A model generated the notes under the pieces. It was not told the DNA's origin, made no database searches, and worked only from the letters and a program-made list of their open reading frames with translations. The position numbers and the translations under genes were made by a program. Of a stretch of 64,000 nt of DNA, positions 45,096 through 54,244 are shown one piece after another. The stretch spans positions 62,001 to 126,000 of the forward strand of contig NZ_JBGOSH010000013.1 of NCBI RefSeq assembly GCF_041537925.1, written 5' to 3'. Numbering within the stretch: the stretch's first letter is position 1; each line of letters opens with the position of its first letter. Source of the stretch: Ruegeria_C sp041537925. GTDB lineage: Bacteria; Pseudomonadota; Alphaproteobacteria; Rhodobacterales; Rhodobacteraceae.

Positions 45096-46529
45096 ATGGG
45101 CGACATTAGATACGTCTGTCTTTCTGACATGCATTTTGGTGCTGACAACAGTATTCTTACCCGGTTGAGTTCCACGGATGGCAGTGTGGATCCGTTGCAC
45201 CCAAGTGACGTTTTGCTCCATCTGGTCAATTGCCTGCGCAATCTTGTCAACGGAAATTCAGGTGACCGATTGCCAACTCTTGTTCTGAATGGCGACATCC
45301 TTGATTTAGCATTCAGTACTGAAAACGTGGCTGCGATGGCCTTTCGGCACTTTCTCGAATTGACCATGCCAGAGGATCCAGCCGCGAGACTTTTTGACCC
45401 CGAAATCGTGTTCATTCCGGGAAACCATGACCATCATCTGTGGGAAACATGCCGAGAGCGGCAATATGCGGATTCCCTGAGTGGCGCCGATTGGAGCTCA
45501 CCTTTGCCACGTCCGCCACACATTATGCCTATGCGTAATCCAAATGGCGTCCCGAGCTACTTTATGGATGCAATCGTGCGAAGCCTTCCCTGGCTTGAGA
45601 AGGTTAGTGTTAAGACGGTTTATCCAAATCTTGCCATTGGATCTCCCGACAAGCTCATTGTTGTAAGCCACGGCCACTTCATAGAAAACGCTTACCTGAT
45701 GGTTAGTGAATTTGCGGATCTTCTTTACCCGGAAACACCACCGCGAACGACAATGGAAGCCTGGGAAGCCCAAAACTTCGCTTGGATAGATTTCGTATGG
45801 TCGGTGCTGGGCAGGTCCGGTAGCATCGGTGTCGACGAAGAGAAGGTTTATAATACCGAAAACAGCCCGAAGGCCATAGGAGCATTGTTGGGGGGTGCCG
45901 CGCGCAACCTGGTTTTGAAAAAGGGTGGCGCGACCGGCAAAACGCTTGCCAAAGGTGTCGGCGAACTGGTCGGAACTGTCGTCACCGACTATTTTGAACG
46001 CGGGCAAAGCGACACATTGCTGAGCGACGATGGCGCAGGGGTTAGACGTTTCATGCGAGTCCCTGTGCAAAATCAAATCAAGTCAGAGTTTGGCAGTGCA
46101 TTACCGGCGAATGTGACGCTGGTTTTTGGTCATACCCACAAACCATTCGAAGCGGTTATGAAGTTGAAGGATTTTTTTACTCCTGACTTTGCTGCTTATA
46201 ACAGTGGCGGCTGGGTTGTGGACAGCCCAGAAGTAAAGCCGCTTATCGGTGGGGCTGTGCTACTGATTGATGAGGATGCCAATCTTGCGTCTTTGAGAAT
46301 GTACAATGAGCGCCACGCTCCATCAGAATACTGCGTTTCGGTTCAGGTCGCGGAAAGCCCTGCGGCCGCTGTGAATAACTCGCTTTTTGAGCATCTATCA
46401 AAAACTGTTGATCCCAAAAAATGGCCATGGGCGGCCTTTTCCAAAGCCGCTGCCTCCGCAGTAAAACAGCACAACAAACGTTTGTCAGACTTTCTAGAAA
46501 GCTCCAGCAGCGAAGCAACACTTCAATAG
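45096..46529 (+). CDS. Calcineurin-like metallophosphoesterase
   Basis: This 477-residue protein carries the full motif series of dimetal phosphoesterases: SDMHFG, LNGDILDL, PGNHDHH, VSHGHF and FGHTHKP. There is no signal peptide, and long insertions separate the motifs. Such enzymes include cyclic-nucleotide phosphodiesterases and lipid or protein phosphatases. It diverges from the nucleotide-cyclase gene with 180 bp between starts, so control from a shared region and turnover of the cyclase product are reasonable but unproven ideas. Confidence 0.88.
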   Translation: MGDIRYVCLSDMHFGADNSILTRLSSTDGSVDPLHPSDVLLHLVNCLRNLVNGNSGDRLPTLVLNGDILDLAFSTENVAAMAFRHFLELTMPEDPAARLFDPEIVFIPGNHDHHLWETCRERQYADSLSGADWSSPLPRPPHIMPMRNPNGVPSYFMDAIVRSLPWLEKVSVKTVYPNLAIGSPDKLIVVSHGHFIENAYLMVSEFADLLYPETPPRTTMEAWEAQNFAWIDFVWSVLGRSGSIGVDEEKVYNTENSPKAIGALLGGAARNLVLKKGGATGKTLAKGVGELVGTVVTDYFERGQSDTLLSDDGAGVRRFMRVPVQNQIKSEFGSALPANVTLVFGHTHKPFEAVMKLKDFFTPDFAAYNSGGWVVDSPEVKPLIGGAVLLIDEDANLASLRMYNERHAPSEYCVSVQVAESPAAAVNNSLFEHLSKTVDPKKWPWAAFSKAAASAVKQHNKRLSDFLESSSSEATLQ

Positions 46530-46565
46530 ACAGGCGTTTTCCTAGGCGGTGTTGGCAAAAGCGAT

Positions 46566-46933
46566 TCACATCGCTCTGCAGGGTAATGTCACGTTAACTT
46601 CCGGTCGACCAGGGAATGCTGATGCTCGGGTTTCAAGCGGCTTGGTGGCGGCATTCCAAGCGTCAAATGCCTCGAAGCGGTGATAACGGGTTGTTAATGC
46701 GGAGCGACGACGTTCCGGGACGCAGAAGCAATTTCGAACAGCTGAACGGGTGGTTGCGATCCGCTGCAACGTCCTGGAGATCGATATCCTTGCATCGCTC
46801 GTTGCCGCTTTCGGAATGGGAGATGGCTATTTTCCGCACGGTTGTTGAGACCCTTGTGCGACCAATCATCCAAACCCGGCGCGATCTCCTGTTTGGCGGC
46901 GCCATTGGATCGCAGTTTATCCGTCATGATCCG
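46566..46933 (-). pseudogene. 3' remnant of an IS6-type transposase
   Basis: The minus strand reads IMTDKLRSNGAAKQEI, SHKGLNNRAENSHLPFRKRQ and RAMQGYRSPG, then shifts frame to RNCFCVPERRRSAL, YHRFEAFDAWNAA. These are the C-terminal blocks of an IS6-like transposase. Its upstream end is fused in frame to an unrelated TPR fragment. Confidence 0.75.
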
Positions 46934-47190
46934 CTTAGGCCAAGTATTCCAAGACTTCTCAGCTTCCTCGGCAAGGGTCGCTTTGGGATTGGCCTCCAGA
47001 AATACATCAAGTGCGGCGACTGCTTGGTCCATTTGGCCTAGGCAAGCGTGGGTCGCGACTAGCAGTCTTTGGGCACCGCCATAAATCTTGGACATTCGCT
47101 CAAACGCTGCCAAGGCTTCCTCACAGCGCCGAAGTTCCCACAAAGCCCAAGCGCGTTGCCAATGAATCCAGGACGCTCCAGCCTTCCTAT
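46934..47190 (-). pseudogene. Fragment of a TPR protein
   Basis: The minus strand reads WQRAWALWELRRCEEALAAF, YGGAQRLLVATHACLG and AVAALDVFLEANP, the last repeats of a CadC- or cyclase-type TPR protein. It ends where the IS6 remnant begins and no 5' part is visible. Confidence 0.5.
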
Positions 47191-47951
47191 AACAGACGCC
47201 AGGGCCGGTTTTCTGTTCGAGCGATGGGGTGCTCTCGTATTCGAGTGCATATGCAGTTTTCGTTCAGGCCACGAGGTCTGGTGTTTTGATTGATGAAGCC
47301 GATCATGAACCAAAGAATGCATGCTGGCTTTGCGCAACTGCTCATACGCAACGAGCTAAATGTTAAACAAAGACAAGTTTGAGGCGCTGACCGGATGTCG
47401 CAAATACTGAAAGCACTTCCACCCGAAATTGACATCTACTTTTCCCAAAGCGGTCTTTTTTGGGATCAGCATGAATGGCAGCAAGGTTGCGCACCGACGA
47501 CCCCAACGCGGCAAGCAAAACAGGGTCTGTCCGGGCCAGAAGTGCTTGACGTTCGGGTAAGAATTGCATGATGCGATCCACCTTTTTCGGCGGTTCCGGC
47601 CGCCGAAAGAGTCGAAGGTTCGAGACGTCCCACAAGGACCTGGCGTCTCTCATTTGCCGTCTGTCGCATACGAATGAGTAATACCCGAAATGGCCTGGCG
47701 CGCTGCACGGCTGGAGATAGTTGGTGGAGATCCGCGCGGGGCGCGCGGCTCGCATGTTCCGAGAGGTAGGGTAGGGCACACGGGCTTAGGCAAGGCGTAG
47801 GAGCGCTGATGGTACTTGCCCGAGCACCGCAAGTCCGACAGCGGCATCGTTGCATCTCAACCAGCAAAGAAGATGCCAAAGCCCTGTGGGTCTCGCTGAA
47901 TCTGTGATCTGGGGATCGTTCCATAATGATCGAAGCGCTTTGTTTTAGCGG
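47191..47951. other. Spacer without a supported gene
   Basis: Several overlapping frames of 80-150 codons cross this 761-bp region on the minus strand, but none has a recognisable family, ribosome site or consistent frame. It is probably degraded sequence beside the LysR gene. Confidence 0.4.
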
Positions 47952-48878
47952 TCATGGGCCACTGCTGTCATTATCAAGGTTCTTCAAGGCTCTATTGATC
48001 ATTCCGCGCAGCCACTGGTTCGCCGGATCCGCGTCAAGCCTGGCGGGCCAGACCGCCTCCAACTGAAAACCTTCGACAGGAACCGGCGTCTCAAACTGCC
48101 GGAGCTCTCTTCGCATCACCGCCATTAACCTTTGGGGCAACACGGCTATCAGATCTGACTCCTCGAGAAGTGCGCCGACAACAGAAAAGCCGGGCACGAC
48201 CAATCCAATTGTACGTTTTCGGCCAACTAGCTCAAGGGCTCGATCGGTCGGCCCAGCCGCATCGCCTCGAAATGGTGCGACCAGCATGTGCGGAAAAGCG
48301 CAAAACTCGTCGAGAGTAACTGGCACGTCTGACATGGGATGGTCCTTGCGCATCACACCGACATATTTTTCCCTGAACAGTACCTGCGACGGAAGCGCAG
48401 TTGGTGCGAACTCGGGTACAGTTAAAGCAAGGTCGATGTTTTCATTCTTCATTTTCACTTCCAGTGTCCCTAGCTCGACGGGCCGAACGATCAACCGCAG
48501 CGCCGGAGCTTCGATGCTGATCAGTTTCAGCAGTGGTGGCAGGAGCAACGCAATTGCATAATCGGAAGCTGCGACCGTTAATTCGCCTTCATAATTTGCG
48601 GGGTCGAATTGCGGTGCGGTGACGACCGCTTCAAGCGTCTTCAAGGCAGCCCGAACAGCTGGAATAATCGCTTGGGCCCGGGGCGTTGGCGTGATGCCTC
48701 CGGCCTCCCGGACAAACAACGGATCGCCAAACAGGTCGCGCATACGTGCAAGCTGCCCGCTCATCCCCTGTTGCGTCAAACCAATGCGCTGCGCCGCACG
48801 GGTCACACTGCGTTCGACGAACAGGGCCTCAAAACCAAGCAGAAGGCGAGCATCCAACCGTGCAATATCGGAGACCAT
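47952..48878 (-). CDS. LysR-family transcriptional regulator
   Basis: This 308-residue protein has the N-terminal LysR helix-turn-helix (LLLGFEALFVERSVTRAAQR, LTQQGMSGQLARMRDLFGDP) and the two-lobed effector-binding domain. The Met at 48878 is preferred to a start five codons upstream. It diverges from the glutathione-transferase gene by 127 bp, the classic layout in which LysR controls the neighbouring operon, here the GST/CmcJ-like/SDR genes. Confidence 0.92.
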   Translation of the reverse strand: MVSDIARLDARLLLGFEALFVERSVTRAAQRIGLTQQGMSGQLARMRDLFGDPLFVREAGGITPTPRAQAIIPAVRAALKTLEAVVTAPQFDPANYEGELTVAASDYAIALLLPPLLKLISIEAPALRLIVRPVELGTLEVKMKNENIDLALTVPEFAPTALPSQVLFREKYVGVMRKDHPMSDVPVTLDEFCAFPHMLVAPFRGDAAGPTDRALELVGRKRTIGLVVPGFSVVGALLEESDLIAVLPQRLMAVMRRELRQFETPVPVEGFQLEAVWPARLDADPANQWLRGMINRALKNLDNDSSGP

Positions 48879-49005
48879 TGTAATCCACACCTGCCTAATC
48901 TGTTTGCTCGATATAGTCAGTTTACCTAAGGTCAGCCTGCAAAGCTAATCGGGTCCAGGAGACCCGTACCCATACGTCACCCGAAATGGCGACAAGGAGG
49001 GATAA

Positions 49006-49650
49006 TTGGAACTGTTTGCTGACCCAATCACGATAAATTGCCGAAAAGTCCTGGCGGGATTGAACTTGATGAACATTGAGTACTCGCTCAAAAAAATCGA
49101 CTTTTTTGAAGGTGAACAAAAAAGTGATTCCTATCTCGCTATAAACCCGAACGCCAAGCTGCCAGCCATGCGGGATGAGGGCCTCGTCATATGGGAATCC
49201 AACTCAATACTACAATACGCGGCTGACAAGCACGGCAAGAATGGCGCCTATCCCACTGACCTCAAAGCGCGAGCCGATGTGAACCGCTGGCTGTTTTGGG
49301 AATGTGGCTCTTGGTTTCCCAGCTGTTACATTTTCATGGTGGAAAATTGTGTGAAGCCGCTCCTTGGCGGCGCACCTGACATTGAAATACTTGCGGGTGA
49401 AGACGAAAATTTCCACATGCTTGCCGGCGTTTTGAATGCGCGGCTCAGGGACTCTCCGTATATCTGTGGCGATGCGCCGACATTGGCCGACGTGGCTGTT
49501 GCGGCGCCAATGCATCTGTATGGCTGGCAAAAACTGCCGCTGGGGCGGTATGCCAATATCGAACGCTGGATGACCGAACGGATCGAGCCTTCCACTTGGT
49601 GGAAGCAGACGCATGTCGGTGAAGGGTTTTCACTCGTCGCCGCGGAATAA
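49006..49650 (+). CDS. Glutathione S-transferase
   Basis: This 214-residue protein has a thioredoxin-fold N-terminus with the glutathione-binding blocks NPNAKLPAM and WESNSILQYAA. The helical C-terminus has DAPTLADVAVAAPMHLYGW. The start is TTG at 49006, supported by AAGGAGGG four bases upstream and by the fit to the first beta strand (ELFADPIT). It is first in a probable operon with a CmcJ-like oxidoreductase and an SDR, which points to breakdown or modification of an electrophilic compound. Confidence 0.9.
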   Translation: MELFADPITINCRKVLAGLNLMNIEYSLKKIDFFEGEQKSDSYLAINPNAKLPAMRDEGLVIWESNSILQYAADKHGKNGAYPTDLKARADVNRWLFWECGSWFPSCYIFMVENCVKPLLGGAPDIEILAGEDENFHMLAGVLNARLRDSPYICGDAPTLADVAVAAPMHLYGWQKLPLGRYANIERWMTERIEPSTWWKQTHVGEGFSLVAAE

Positions 49651-49686
49651 ACCGCCATCAGTTACCCAGAAAGGGTCTTAATCGCC

Positions 49687-50496
49687 GTGTCCAATGTGCA
49701 TGCCGAATTGAATTACTCCGTCGATAACGGACGCCAGATCGAATATTACTTCTATGAGCCGGATCCAGACCAAGCGCTGAACCCGCCAGGAACCGAATCA
49801 CATGTTATGCAGATTCGGGACGGATGGCCGCTTGCCGAGACGTTTTCTCTCGACCGTGAGGGTTTCGAAATCAAGCCATTTGCGGGCGGCTTTATGGATT
49901 ATGGCGATGAGGAGGCTATTGAAACAGTTTTTTACCCTCAGGTTGTCGACTTTGTGAAACAGCATACCGGTGCGCGCCGGGTCGAGGTTTTTGACAGAAC
50001 CATCCGCCGACGGCTTCCTGCCGATCTCAGCCAGCAGACTGAAGAGAAGCGTCCGGCAGTCCTGCTGGTCCATAGCGATTATACTGTGGATTCCGGTCCG
50101 GCACGTGTTCGGGATATCCTGCCGGACGAAGCCGAAAACCTTCTGGGAGGACGTGTCGCTTTCTACAATGTCTGGAAGCCGCTCTTCGAGACAGTTGAGG
50201 AATTGCCGCTCGCGTGTTGCGACGCCCAGACCTCGACTGAAGCAGACATGTTGCTGATGAATCTGAGATACAGGGAAAGAACCGGCGAAATCTATGTCAT
50301 GCGCCACTCGCCAGATCACAAATGGTGGTATTTCCCGCGGATGACGCCGTCTCAGGCCCTGTTGTTAAAAACCTATGACAGCAAAACAGACGGGCGCGCT
50401 CGCTTTATGGGGCACTCGGCGTTTGAGGATCCAAGTTCGCCGCCAAACGCCCTGAAGCGCCAGAGCATCGAGCTGCGCACCATGGCATTTTTCTGA
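49687..50496 (+). CDS. CmcJ/AsaB-like oxidoreductase
   Basis: This 269-residue protein resembles the CmcJ/NvfI/AsaB group. It has RPAVLLVHSDYTVDSGPAR, FYNVWKPL, LACCDA, YVMRHSPDHKWWYFPRM and the closing GHSAFEDP. The group includes a cephamycin 7-alpha-hydroxylase accessory protein and fungal oxygenases of secondary metabolism. The start is GTG at 49687; AAGGG lies about 14 bases upstream. It is 36 bp after the GST. The substrate is unknown. Confidence 0.85.
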   Translation: MSNVHAELNYSVDNGRQIEYYFYEPDPDQALNPPGTESHVMQIRDGWPLAETFSLDREGFEIKPFAGGFMDYGDEEAIETVFYPQVVDFVKQHTGARRVEVFDRTIRRRLPADLSQQTEEKRPAVLLVHSDYTVDSGPARVRDILPDEAENLLGGRVAFYNVWKPLFETVEELPLACCDAQTSTEADMLLMNLRYRERTGEIYVMRHSPDHKWWYFPRMTPSQALLLKTYDSKTDGRARFMGHSAFEDPSSPPNALKRQSIELRTMAFF

Positions 50497-50597
50497 CCTT
50501 TGGTTTTCGCGGAGGTTTGACAATCGGATCGGGAAGCCCGGCGTCTGTTGGTGCTTCATTCCCAGAAAAATAATCAACAACGGAGAGGGTATTCTTG

Positions 50598-51368
50598 ATG
50601 AAACGGTTTGAAAACAAGACGGTGCTTGTAACTGGTGCGGCGAGCGGTATCGGAAAGGTGACGTCAGAGCAATTTGCGCTGGAAGGTGCTCAGGTCATCG
50701 CGACAGATATCAATCTCGAGGGCCTCGAAGAGGCGTTTTCGGACGCAAAAGGCCGGGGATTGAAAATAGACACACGTCACCATGACGTGACGGATAAGGC
50801 GGCCTGGGACCGGACGGTCGACGACATTGTCGCCAATCACGGCCATCTCGACGTCATGTTCAGCAACGCGGGAAGCGCCGACTTCGAGCTTTGCGAGAAT
50901 ACAACGGAAGAACAGTGGCGGTTCGTGAACGCACTCAATGTCGACAGCGTCTTTTATGGGATGCAGTCCTGTATTCGGGTCATGAAGGAAAGAGGCGGTG
51001 TCATCGTCAACAACTCTTCCATCGCAGGCATAATCGGCGAACCACTTTTGGCCGCCTACTGTGCCACCAAGGGCGCAGTGCGTCTAATGACCAAGGCCGT
51101 GGCAATCGATTGCGCGCGCCAAGGGTATCCAATTCGCATCAATTCCATTCATCCCGGGTGGACAGATACGGCGTTGGTGCAGGGATTGGTTGCCGGATTG
51201 GGCGAAGCAGGTGAGGCCTTTGCCGCCAAAACGGTCGGAAACGTCCCCATGGCCAGGCTCGGGAAACCAATTGAAATTGCCCGCCCGGTACTTTTTCTGG
51301 CCAGCGACGATGCCTCTTTCATTACCGGCGCGGAACTCGTCGTCGATGGCGGATACACGGCAGCATAA
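50598..51368 (+). CDS. Short-chain dehydrogenase/reductase
   Basis: This 256-residue protein has the SDR cofactor motif TGAASGIG, NAG (MFSNAGS), the catalytic Ser in VNNSSIAG, and YCATK (Tyr, Lys). It ends with the usual ASFITGAELVVDGGY. GGAGAGGG precedes the ATG at 50598; a TTG immediately upstream is an alternative. It follows the CmcJ-like gene by 101 bp on the same strand and is likely part of the same LysR-controlled pathway. Confidence 0.93.
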   Translation: MKRFENKTVLVTGAASGIGKVTSEQFALEGAQVIATDINLEGLEEAFSDAKGRGLKIDTRHHDVTDKAAWDRTVDDIVANHGHLDVMFSNAGSADFELCENTTEEQWRFVNALNVDSVFYGMQSCIRVMKERGGVIVNNSSIAGIIGEPLLAAYCATKGAVRLMTKAVAIDCARQGYPIRINSIHPGWTDTALVQGLVAGLGEAGEAFAAKTVGNVPMARLGKPIEIARPVLFLASDDASFITGAELVVDGGYTAA

Positions 51369-51639
51369 CCCGATTGATCGGGTCGCCAAGAACCTTGGTA
51401 AGGTCACGCCAAAAGCTCGACTAAGATCGTTATTATCGAAGCTTGACCATGTGCTATTCTGATTGCGATGAGAAGGAGCGATGGTGCCCGTTGCGGTTCT
51501 TTAGAGCATCCATGTAAACAGGACGGAGGGACGACCAGCGGGCGAAGCTCCGTTCCTGGTAGTTCTCAGCTATTAGGGTCAGGATGCATCGATTTTCGCT
51601 GCGCTGCGTGATTCACGGCTCGGAAAACGGAGCGGTGAC

Positions 51640-52015
51640 ATGAGTGTCCTTTATTGGCTGACCGACGAGCAGATGGCAAAGCTCGCGCCTTTTTTCCCGA
51701 AGTCGCAGGGTAAGCCTCGGGTTGATGAAAGACGGGTATTGAGCGGGATTATCTTCATCAATCGCATTGGGTTGCGCTGGCGAGACGCCCCGGAAGCCTA
51801 CGGGCCGCACAATACGCTCTTCAGCCGGTGGAAGCGTTGGTGCGTGAAAGACATCTTCGCACGGATTATGGTCGGCCTGGCCGCCGAGCACGGCGAATAG
51901 AAGACGGTCCTGATCGACGCGACCTATCTCAAGGCAAACTGTTCCGCGACCAGTATGGCCGCAAAAAAGGGGGCCGTGGCCGCCTGATCAGTCGAACCAA
52001 GGGCGGCATGAATAC
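51640..52015 (+). pseudogene. IS5-family (IS427-like) transposase, interrupted and truncated
   Basis: The frame begins MSVLYWLTDEQMAKLAPFFP and has GIIFINRIGLRWRDAP, the N-terminus of IS427-group proteins. TAG at 51898-51900 interrupts it in frame, after which LIDATYLKA (first catalytic Asp) and RTKGGMN continue. At 52016 it is cut by an IS903-like terminal repeat (GACCGTTTTGCATGGATCAG). Confidence 0.8.
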
Positions 52016-52338
52016 GACCGTTTTGCATGGATCAGGATTCAGGTGGATTTGCCCCTTACCCTAGCCTAGCTTAACCCGGCCCAGGTGTTCCTTCCTTTTC
52101 TGATCGCAGCCCAACGTTGGCGGTCTGCTGCGCTGCTTTTCCCCGGCGGTCGGGGGCGCGACGAGCTGTTCTGAGGCATCTTCCGGCCCCGAGCGGCGCA
52201 GGAGAGATCCGTCCAAGCGCGGCTCACATTATTTATTTTACACCTTTAAGGAGAAAAGCGGCTTTCACCCGCAAGCGGGCGAACCTTCCGTTTTTCCGCT
52301 GGATCGGGCCTAGTTGATCGCTCGCCACATCTCTTTGG
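52016..52338. other. IS-end remnant and non-coding sequence
   Basis: The first ~50 bp resemble the outer end of the IS5 copies (TTGCATGGATCAGGATTC, then GATTTGCCCCTTACC). The rest, up to the IS6 element, has no gene that I recognise. Confidence 0.5.
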
Positions 52339-53166
52339 GGTAGTGTCGCAAACATTTGATTGTCGTTGCGTCTGTCATCAGCGTGGTCCAAATGACGCGC
52401 TTTCGGAAGCTAATATCAGGATTGAGGAGTTGATCGGGTTCAAAGGCGCGCAGTACCTGAAATCCGTGATCCTATACGCCGTGTGTTTCTACGTTCGCTT
52501 TCCCGTTTCGTATCGCGACCTCGAAGAGATCATGGCGGAACGCGGCGTCGATTTGGATCATGCAACGCTCAACCGCTGGGTCGAGAAATATGCGGGCACT
52601 ATCGTTGCTGAAGCGCATCGTTGAAAGGCACCAACGGGTTGTTTGTGGCGGATAGGTGAAACTTATGTGAAGGTCAAAGGCCGTTGGACCTATCTGTACC
52701 GCGCGATCGACAAGGAAGGCAAAACCCTTGATTTCACGCCGTCAGAGCACCGCGACGAAGCCGCAGCAGCTGCGTTTTTCGTGAAAGCCATCGGCAATAA
52801 TGGCTGGCCGGACAAGGCCGTAATTGACAAAAGTGGATCGAACACAGCTGGCCTGTTCAGCATGAATTGCCTACTCGTGATGTGCGGCTGGTGTTGGTTG
52901 ATCACTGTCCAGCCTACGAAATATCTCACCATCATCATTGAGCAGGACAACCATTTCATTAAGAAACTTACCCGACCTATGCAGCCCTTCAAATCGCTGA
53001 ATTCCGCTTCGGTTACTCTTGCCGGAATTGAAGTCGCGCACATGATCCGGAAAGGTCAGTTTGACCAGCCAGAGCAGTCTAGCTTCGCGCAATTTGCGGC
53101 GGTCGCTGGATAAGTGTGTCCAGCAGAAGAGCATTCTTAGGCTGGTAGAATCTTTGCGACACGACC
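52339..53166 (+). mobile_element. IS6-family element, inactive
   Basis: The element is about 820 bp, the usual IS6 length, with GTGTCGCAAA at the left end (52343) and TTTGCGACAC at the right (to 53162). I see no clear flanking duplication. Confidence 0.75.
52343..53113 (+). pseudogene. IS6-family transposase with in-frame TGA and lost catalytic Asp
   Basis: The frame reads ILYAVCFYVRFPVSYRDLEE, MAERGVDLDHATLNRWVEKY, then TGA at 52622-52624 in place of an Arg codon, then APTGCLWRIGETYVKVKGRW. The usual DETYVK is GETYVK, so the first catalytic Asp is lost. IDKSGSNTAG and IIEQDNHFIKKLTRPM follow. The frame is otherwise continuous. Confidence 0.88.
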
Positions 53167-53282
53167 GTCTATTGGGGGTTGAGCAAGCGGTCTGTGTGTC
53201 GCCTTTCAAACCTGTAGTATCTGGATAATACCCCTTATTCCCGGTCATCCACTAACGTCGCCTGACAACAAGTCGGCGGGAG

Positions 53283-53684
53283 ATGAGATTGGCGAAATAC
53301 GTACACACGATGATCAGGGTTTATGACGAAGCGCGTTCACTCGCGTTTTATGACAAGGCTTTCGGGATGAACGTCGCGGAGCGGCTGGACTTTGAGGGTT
53401 TCACACTCGTCTACCTGTCGAACTCGGAAAACACGATAGAGCTTGAGCTGACGATCAACAAAGACCAGAGCGAGCCTTACGATTTGGGCAATGGTTATGG
53501 CCATATCGCCTTTGTGGTTGAAGACGTCGGCACCGAACACAAACGGTTTGAGGAGGCCGGCTTCGCTCCCCGTAAACTCATCGACTTTGCGCACGAAGGT
53601 AAGACGCTCGCGCGGTTTTTCTTCGTTCAGGACCCGGATGGGTATGAGATTGAAGTGATGCAGCGACTCGGGCGCTACCAGTAG
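53283..53684 (+). CDS. Glyoxalase/VOC-superfamily protein (GloA-like)
   Basis: This 133-residue protein has the paired beta-alpha-beta-beta-beta units of glyoxalase I. Candidate metal ligands sit in YVHTMIRV (His), TIELEL (Glu), YGHIAFVVED (His) and DGYEIEVMQR (Glu), all four at the positions used by lactoylglutathione lyase. It may detoxify methylglyoxal or a related aldehyde. It lies 25 bp upstream of the Tat-exported subunit gene on the same strand, so it may belong to that operon. Confidence 0.87.
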   Translation: MRLAKYVHTMIRVYDEARSLAFYDKAFGMNVAERLDFEGFTLVYLSNSENTIELELTINKDQSEPYDLGNGYGHIAFVVEDVGTEHKRFEEAGFAPRKLIDFAHEGKTLARFFFVQDPDGYEIEVMQRLGRYQ

Positions 53685-53709
53685 CAATACCAAAAAAAGG
53701 GAGGAATAG

Positions 53710-54234
53710 ATGACTACGACAGTTTCAACACGGGGACTTACTAGGCGGCAATTGCTGAAAAGCTCCGCTGCAGCCGGTGCCATTGCTGTTGTAGGGGCAG
53801 GCTTTATCGCCTCTCCGAATGCGGCCTGGGCGCTTGAGGTCAGCCAAATCACCGAGCACGAGATGGCGACGCTGATGCAGATGGCGCGTGATATTTTCCC
53901 GCATGATCAGGTCGGTGATAAATTCTACGCCATAGCAGTCAAAGGCTATGACACCGCAGAGCAGAAAGAGTTTGTCGCACAGGGTGTCGCCAAACTAGAC
54001 GAACTTGCGCGAGCAGCAGGTGCGCCCGACTATCTTGAGACCAAATGGGAGGACAACCGCGTCGCGCTTCTGAAGCAGATCGAAGATGACGCGTTCTTTC
54101 AGACAGTGCGCGGCGGGCTTGTGACTGGCCTATATAACCAGAAAGCCGTCTGGCCGATCTTTGGCTATGAGGGCGAGTCCTTCAGTCAGGGCGGCTACAT
54201 CGATCGTGGCTTCAACGACATCAACTGGCTCTGA
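53710..54234 (+). CDS. Tat-exported small subunit of a GMC dehydrogenase (gluconate dehydrogenase subunit 3-like)
   Basis: This 174-residue protein starts with a twin-arginine signal (LTRRQLLKSSAAAGAIAVVG) and continues with a helical domain typical of gluconate 2-dehydrogenase subunit 3 (ATLMQMARDIFPHD). A closing VWPIFGYEGESFSQGGY segment follows. GGGAGG precedes the ATG. The subunit carries the folded flavoprotein partner to the periplasm. The GMC gene follows after 10 bp. The cytochrome c subunit of classical complexes is not encoded nearby. Confidence 0.88.
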   Translation: MTTTVSTRGLTRRQLLKSSAAAGAIAVVGAGFIASPNAAWALEVSQITEHEMATLMQMARDIFPHDQVGDKFYAIAVKGYDTAEQKEFVAQGVAKLDELARAAGAPDYLETKWEDNRVALLKQIEDDAFFQTVRGGLVTGLYNQKAVWPIFGYEGESFSQGGYIDRGFNDINWL

Positions 54235-54244
54235 GAGGACGATC

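Noticed and set aside
47363..47924. Two overlapping minus-strand frames of about 140-150 codons
   Set aside because: No recognisable family, no ribosome site, and neither frame is clearly better; likely degraded sequence.
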